Part shown: positions 3,854 to 7,580 of the stretch, piece after piece
Numbering within the stretch: position 1 is the first letter of the stretch
Layout of the letters: the number at the start of each line of letters is the position of its first letter
Origin: Desulfotomaculum sp.
Lineage (GTDB): Bacteria > Bacillota > Desulfotomaculia > Desulfotomaculales > Ammonificaceae
Reading direction: 5' to 3'
Assembly (NCBI GenBank): GCA_012961725.1
Contig: DTYU01000110.1
Location: forward strand, 1 to 7,580
DNA length: 7,580 nt
Translations under genes and position numbers: made by a program
The notes under the pieces: model-generated
What the model saw: only the letters and a program-made list of their open reading frames with translations
What the model was told of the DNA's origin: nothing
Databases searched by the model: none

Positions 3854-6217
3854 ATGGGTAAGAAGAAGCCCGTCACGGAAAAGCGCGCAATTTCGCAGTT
3901 CTTGAACGTTAACCTGCGCCCTTTCTTTGTTGTTGGTCTTTTTGCCCTTCTTTTCGTCACCCCGCTTATGCGCGGTCTTTTCTTCGCGCCGGAGATGCTG
4001 CTTGCGTGCTTGGCCGCCGGCGGCATCTTCCTCTTCTGTCTCTATGACCAGGTGCTGCGCCGGGAGCTTTTCCTCCCCCGCATTTTGCTTGACTGGGCGG
4101 TGCTCGCGCTGGTACTGGCTTACGCCCTGTCGCTCATCACCGCCGTGCACATGCGTACCGCGCTCGGTGAGTTTATGGAAGTAGCGGCGTGCGCGATGCT
4201 CTACATCTGCGCCGTGCGCGCAGTGCGGCATGAAAAGAATTTAGACCTGCTCCTTATGGTATGCTATGCTTCCGCCTGCACCGTCGCCGTGATCGGCATC
4301 TTAGCCGCGCTCGGTATCTTCCCCTTCCCCGGGGCGTACGCCAACGGGGTGATTATGTCGACCCTCCAGTACAAGAACGCCTTGGCGGTCTACCTTGTCC
4401 TCTTCAACGTCGTGGGCTTAGGGCTGAGCGTGAAAGATGAACGGTTATGGCCGAAGCTGCTGTACGCACTGGGCAACTGTATCCTGCTCTTAGTGATTCT
4501 CGGCACCCAGTCGCGCGGCGGCTGGCTGATCTATCCGCTTGCGGTGTGCGGCTTCATCGCCCTATTGCCGGCTGTCTACCGCTGGCGCGCGGCCTACCAC
4601 TTAATGATCGCACTCGGTTGCGCCCTTGCCGCCTCCCGCGGTTTTTACGAGGCACTGCGCGCGGGTGGCGACGCCTCTGCGGGCCTCTTCGTCTTATACG
4701 GCGCCCTCGCGGCAGTGACGCTTCAAGTGGCTTACCACTTCTTAGCACGCTGGCTGAACCGTGACGTGGTGACGGATGCCACCAGACGCCTCGTGGCGAT
4801 CGGGGGCGTGAGCTACTTCGCGCTTGTGGCTGCTTTTTACATTTACGCCTCCGCCGGAGCGACTCCGGTTGCCGGTGCCCAGGTCGTGCCGGTGGAAGTG
4901 GCCGCCCGGGCCCAGACCGTCACCGCCGCCGACCCGAGCTTCCAGCAGCGGCTTGACTACGCCCGCGACGCCCTGCGGATCGTCAGCGATTACCCGCTTA
5001 CCGGCGCGGGCGGCGGGGGTTGGAACGCGCTTTACCACCAGTACCAGTCGAGCCTTTACTGGTCTACTGAGACGCATAACCACTTTTTCCAGACCTGGGT
5101 TGAGGCGGGGACGACCGGCTTTCTCGCGCTTTTAGCGCTCTGGGCGGGGTTTATCACCCTAATCGTCCGCTTCTGGCGCCGGGCGCCGCGGGACAGCCTG
5201 TGGGTTTCAATTACGGCGGCGGGCGTCGGTGTGCTTGTACTGAGCCTGCACAGCGCCTTCGACTTCGACCTTTCGTTGCCGGCGCTGGCTATGCTTCTCT
5301 TCGTGCTCTGCGGGAGCCTCCGTGCCGTTACGCCAACGGGACAAAAGAGCGACATTGGCGGGGAGAAGAGTGCTGCGCCCTCCCGTGAAAAAAGACACTA
5401 CCGGCTCGTTGCGATTGCCGCCCTCGGGACGGTGGCGGCATTGGCGCTTATTCTCTCGGCGCGGAACCTCTATGCAGCAGGAACATTGGGCGCGGCCGGT
5501 GCCAAAGCCCTTGCAGCGGGAGAGCTTGCCGCCGCCAAGGACTACTATACGGAAGCGCGCAGGCTCGACCCGTTCACCGCCGCTTACGCCGCCGACCTGG
5601 CGCAGATTTACGCGGTGGAATCGCTGGCCCAAGACGATGCGATCAAGCACTACCAGGCGCTCGCCCTGGCACGGGAGGCGGCGCGGGCGGAACCGTACAA
5701 CGCCCAGGTGCGCGCCGTGCTGGTAAATCTCTACCTGCTGCTGAGAGAGCCGGCGCTCGCCGTACGCGAGGCCGAGGCGCTGCTGGAGGCCAATCCTATG
5801 CTTGTTTCGAGTTACGAGGCGGTCGCTGCAGCCCGGGTGGAGGCGGCGCGGTATTATTTGCGCCTCGGCAAGGAAAAAGAGGCGCGCCCCTTCTTAGAGC
5901 CGCTTACGGCGCTGACAGAAGAAATGGAGGAACGCGGCGTTAGACCGACCGCACGCCTTGAACTCTCCCTGGGTCAGCTTGAGGCGGTGGCTGGCAGGCA
6001 CGCGCAAGCGATAGAGCATCTCGAGGCGGCCCTGCGCGACAAAAAGACCGGAGCCGAAGCCGCCGCGTGGCTGGCGGTGGTGTCGGCGCGAGCAGGTGAC
6101 AGCGCCGCCGCTCGCGAGGCAGTTCGCCGCGTGGAGCAAAAAGGCGCTGAGGCGCTGAAACTTTACGAAGCGCTCAGGAAGGAGAGTCAGTCGTGGCCGA
6201 ACCGGCAGCCCCGATAA
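3854..6217 (+). CDS. O-antigen ligase/polymerase (Wzy_C) membrane protein with C-terminal TPR region
   Basis: This 787-residue protein would polymerise or transfer polysaccharide chains at the outer face of the cytoplasmic membrane. Residues 22-333 hold about eleven hydrophobic segments, including GTQSRGGW (218-224), whose Arg is the conserved SRG signature of the Wzy_C/WaaL superfamily. A large hydrophilic loop (334-418) carries the other signature, RLDYARDALRIVSDYPLTGAG then ETHNHFFQTWVEAGTTG (H408, H410). Further membrane segments lie at about 420-440, 449-467, 472-490 (with the typical HSAFDFDLSLPAL before and in it) and 516-536. Residues 545-775 are alpha-helical with TPR-like motifs (AAKDYYTEARRLDPF, ALALAREAARAEPYN, AIEHLEAALRD). 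Counting about 15 segments places the TPR part outside the membrane, an inference. A GGAG is only 3 bases before ATG 3854, but no better start is visible. The last 25 bases overlap the Wzz-like gene. Sequence alone cannot separate polymerase from ligase or glycoprotein oligosaccharyltransferase. Confidence 0.88.
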   Translation: MGKKKPVTEKRAISQFLNVNLRPFFVVGLFALLFVTPLMRGLFFAPEMLLACLAAGGIFLFCLYDQVLRRELFLPRILLDWAVLALVLAYALSLITAVHMRTALGEFMEVAACAMLYICAVRAVRHEKNLDLLLMVCYASACTVAVIGILAALGIFPFPGAYANGVIMSTLQYKNALAVYLVLFNVVGLGLSVKDERLWPKLLYALGNCILLLVILGTQSRGGWLIYPLAVCGFIALLPAVYRWRAAYHLMIALGCALAASRGFYEALRAGGDASAGLFVLYGALAAVTLQVAYHFLARWLNRDVVTDATRRLVAIGGVSYFALVAAFYIYASAGATPVAGAQVVPVEVAARAQTVTAADPSFQQRLDYARDALRIVSDYPLTGAGGGGWNALYHQYQSSLYWSTETHNHFFQTWVEAGTTGFLALLALWAGFITLIVRFWRRAPRDSLWVSITAAGVGVLVLSLHSAFDFDLSLPALAMLLFVLCGSLRAVTPTGQKSDIGGEKSAAPSREKRHYRLVAIAALGTVAALALILSARNLYAAGTLGAAGAKALAAGELAAAKDYYTEARRLDPFTAAYAADLAQIYAVESLAQDDAIKHYQALALAREAARAEPYNAQVRAVLVNLYLLLREPALAVREAEALLEANPMLVSSYEAVAAARVEAARYYLRLGKEKEARPFLEPLTALTEEMEERGVRPTARLELSLGQLEAVAGRHAQAIEHLEAALRDKKTGAEAAAWLAVVSARAGDSAAAREAVRRVEQKGAEALKLYEALRKESQSWPNRQPR
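6179..6186 (+). promoter_or_regulatory. Ribosome binding site for the Wzz-like gene inside the polymerase gene
   Basis: AAGGAGAG ends 6 bases before GTG 6193 and lies within the last codons of the polymerase gene. It supports the GTG start and, with the 25-base gene overlap, translational coupling of the two proteins. Confidence 0.8.
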
Positions 6218-7530
6218 GAGAAGAGGTTATCGACCTGCGCGCCTACCTGCAGGTCATCAATAAGTGGCGCAAGGTCATCATCGCCGGCGTCCTGCTCACC
6301 GCCTTTACCGCCGGGATAATAAGTTTCTTCATCTTGCCCCCGGTTTACGAGGCGGAGGTGCTGCTTTTAGCTGCCCAGGCATCCGAGAAGCAGCCGGTTG
6401 CAGCGCGGGCCGGCGAAGGCATCGAGGGTGTCGTGGAACTGCTTACCCGCATCCCGGTGCTTACCATCAACACTTACCTGGGACAGATCAAAAGCGAGGT
6501 GCTCCTCAGGCGCGTCATCGAAAAGCTCGAACTCGACCCGCTGTTGTACACGCCGGCCACACTTGCGGGGATGATCAAGGCAAGCGTGCAGCGGAACTCC
6601 AATCTCATTAAACTCAAGGTGCAAAACACCGACCCGAAGCTGGCGGCGTTAATCGCCAACACCCTCAGCAATGAATTCATCAAGCTCCTCTCCGAGAAAA
6701 ACCAGGAGCAGATGGCCCGGTCAGTGGAGTTTCTGGCGAAGCAGCGGGAAATGGCCGAGAAGGAGCTTGACAAAGCGGTGCAGGGGCTGCGAGAATTCCA
6801 AGGACAGCCCCGCGGCGTCGCCGTCTTAGAGGAGGAGTTCAAGCTTAAAGCCGCTGACCTCGCGCAGTACAAGGCGCGAAGGGACACGGTACTCATTGAA
6901 ATCCGCCAGCTTGAAGCCGGTCTTGCCCGTTTGGAGCAAGAACTGGCGACGACCCCGCCGGTAATCGGGGTGAGCCAGGTGGACCCTGCAACCGGCCAGA
7001 TCGTTGAAACCGAAGAACCCAACCCCGTCTATCAGAACCTTGCGGAAAAGGTCGCTGACAAGAAGGCCATCCTTGCAGAAAAGCAAGCCGAACTCGCGGC
7101 GATCGAGGATTTCACCGCTGGGCTTACAGGCGAGCTCGACAAGTTGCACGCCGAGCTCACCGAGAAGTCGGCACAGCAGGACAAACTCCAGGGTGAGGTG
7201 ACCCGGCTGAAAGAGACGCTCAACACCCTGGCGAGCAAAATAACCGAGACCCAGATCGCCAGGTCGCTCGACCTCGGCCAGACAACAATCGTCGTCGTAT
7301 CGGAGGCGTCGACACCCGAACGGCCCGTGAAACCAAAGAAGAAACTGAATATCGCCGCGGCGTTCATCTTAGGCCTGATAATCTTCACCGGGCTCGCCTT
7401 CGTGCTCGAACATCTCGACTACACCGTCAAAACACCGGAAAACGTGGCGGAGCACCTGGACCTGCCGGTTTTAGGGGTCATCCCCCTGGCCACCGCGCGC
7501 ACAAGTAAAGCGTCATATGGGGGAGGTTAA
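6193..7530 (+). CDS. Wzz/CpsC-type polysaccharide chain-length determinant (co-polymerase)
   Basis: This 445-residue protein is a polysaccharide co-polymerase that controls chain length and, in Gram-positive systems, activates a separate BY-kinase. Residues 12-60 match the Wzz N-terminus (VIDLRAYLQVINKWRK, then membrane helix about 28-48 and PPVYEAEVLLLA). Residues 165-255 and 283-355 are long charged helices predicted to form coiled coils outside the membrane, separated by a Pro-rich turn. The end has the family's Pro-rich signature (STPERPVKPKKKLN, 373-386), a second membrane helix (about 386-405), and a cytoplasmic tail with YTVKTPENVAEHLDLPVLGVIP (410-431), the segment that in fused proteins leads into the kinase. 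Here it stops after SYGGG with no kinase domain or Tyr cluster, so the kinase would be a separate protein. The GTG start has a good AAGGAGAG site. The gene overlaps the polymerase gene by 25 bases, which implies one operon and matched expression. Confidence 0.92.
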   Translation: MAEPAAPIREEVIDLRAYLQVINKWRKVIIAGVLLTAFTAGIISFFILPPVYEAEVLLLAAQASEKQPVAARAGEGIEGVVELLTRIPVLTINTYLGQIKSEVLLRRVIEKLELDPLLYTPATLAGMIKASVQRNSNLIKLKVQNTDPKLAALIANTLSNEFIKLLSEKNQEQMARSVEFLAKQREMAEKELDKAVQGLREFQGQPRGVAVLEEEFKLKAADLAQYKARRDTVLIEIRQLEAGLARLEQELATTPPVIGVSQVDPATGQIVETEEPNPVYQNLAEKVADKKAILAEKQAELAAIEDFTAGLTGELDKLHAELTEKSAQQDKLQGEVTRLKETLNTLASKITETQIARSLDLGQTTIVVVSEASTPERPVKPKKKLNIAAAFILGLIIFTGLAFVLEHLDYTVKTPENVAEHLDLPVLGVIPLATARTSKASYGGG

Positions 7531-7534
7531 TGAA

Positions 7535-7580
7535 CGTTCGACGTTCGACGTTCGACGTTCAACGTTCGACGTTCGACGTT
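7535..7580. repeat. Heptanucleotide tandem repeat array, CGTTCGA units, runs off the window
   Basis: Six full 7-bp units and a partial one are visible: CGTTCGA x3, CGTTCAA, CGTTCGA x2, CGTT. The array starts four bases after the Wzz-like stop codon and continues past the window edge. Its first bases form a perfect palindrome GAACGTTC (7532-7539). Units are more uniform than in the array at 3737-3799, and they are in the opposite orientation. An ATG at 7530-7532 overlaps the TAA stop, and GGGGGAGG (7519-7526) precedes it by 3 bases; its frame runs through the array without a stop, giving an MNVRRSTFDVQ-like peptide, but I do not call this a gene. Confidence 0.93.

Noticed and set aside
3730..4231. 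Two - strand open frames ending in RSTFYVL/RTTFCVL-like repeats
   Set aside because: Their C-termini are the heptamer array read on the other strand, and the rest is antisense to the polymerase gene's membrane segments. No ribosome binding site or family resemblance.
5207..5650. 147-aa open frame on the - strand
   Set aside because: Lies entirely within the polymerase/TPR gene and has Arg/Gly-rich antisense composition without any motif.
7535..7580. CRISPR-like or direct-repeat array
   Set aside because: Units are 7 bp with no spacers, so it is a simple tandem repeat.

Overview
The window looks like a chromosomal surface-polysaccharide / cell-envelope region from a moderately GC-rich Gram-positive anaerobe, most likely a Clostridia-type Bacillota of the Desulfotomaculum/Moorella sort. 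That placement is an inference. It rests on strong AGGAGG-type ribosome binding sites, a secreted protein with three C-terminal SLH modules, a PHP-type CpsB/YwqE phosphatase, and intrinsic hairpin-plus-T terminators. No RNA gene, CRISPR array, transposase or phage gene is visible. All supported genes lie on the + strand.

Layout: (1) Bases 2-379 hold the 3' end of a chymotrypsin-fold serine peptidase, followed by a 75-residue unrecognised small protein (403-630). (2) Bases 631-885 hold a structured terminator region with two mutually exclusive hairpins, then an extended -10 promoter. (3) cpsB (886-1686) encodes a polymerase-and-histidinol-phosphatase-type protein-tyrosine phosphatase. (4) Bases 1687-1869 hold an inverted repeat around the cpsB stop codon and a promoter/leader. 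(5) Bases 1870-3609 encode an S-layer-homology surface protein whose N-terminal half carries a striking Tyr/Val helix stripe and has lower GC than its anchor half; a strong terminator follows. (6) Bases 3668-3853 are an intergenic/leader segment with a degenerate 7-bp tandem repeat. (7) Bases 3854-6217 encode an O-antigen ligase/polymerase (Wzy_C) membrane protein with a TPR tail, overlapping by 25 bases with (8) a Wzz/CpsC-type chain-length protein (6193-7530). (9) A second array of the same 7-bp unit, in the opposite orientation, starts directly after the wzz-like stop codon and runs off the window.

Working model: the membrane polymerase/ligase joins or transfers polysaccharide repeat units, the Wzz-like protein sets chain length, and its short cytoplasmic tail would activate a BY-type tyrosine kinase, which is not in the window and may lie just downstream. 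CpsB would dephosphorylate that kinase. The SLH protein has its own promoter and terminator, so it is probably a separate unit that binds the resulting wall polymer. The features most worth a second look are the paired, oppositely oriented heptanucleotide arrays bracketing the wzy-wzz pair, the hendecad Tyr stripe in the SLH protein, and the alternative hairpins upstream of cpsB.
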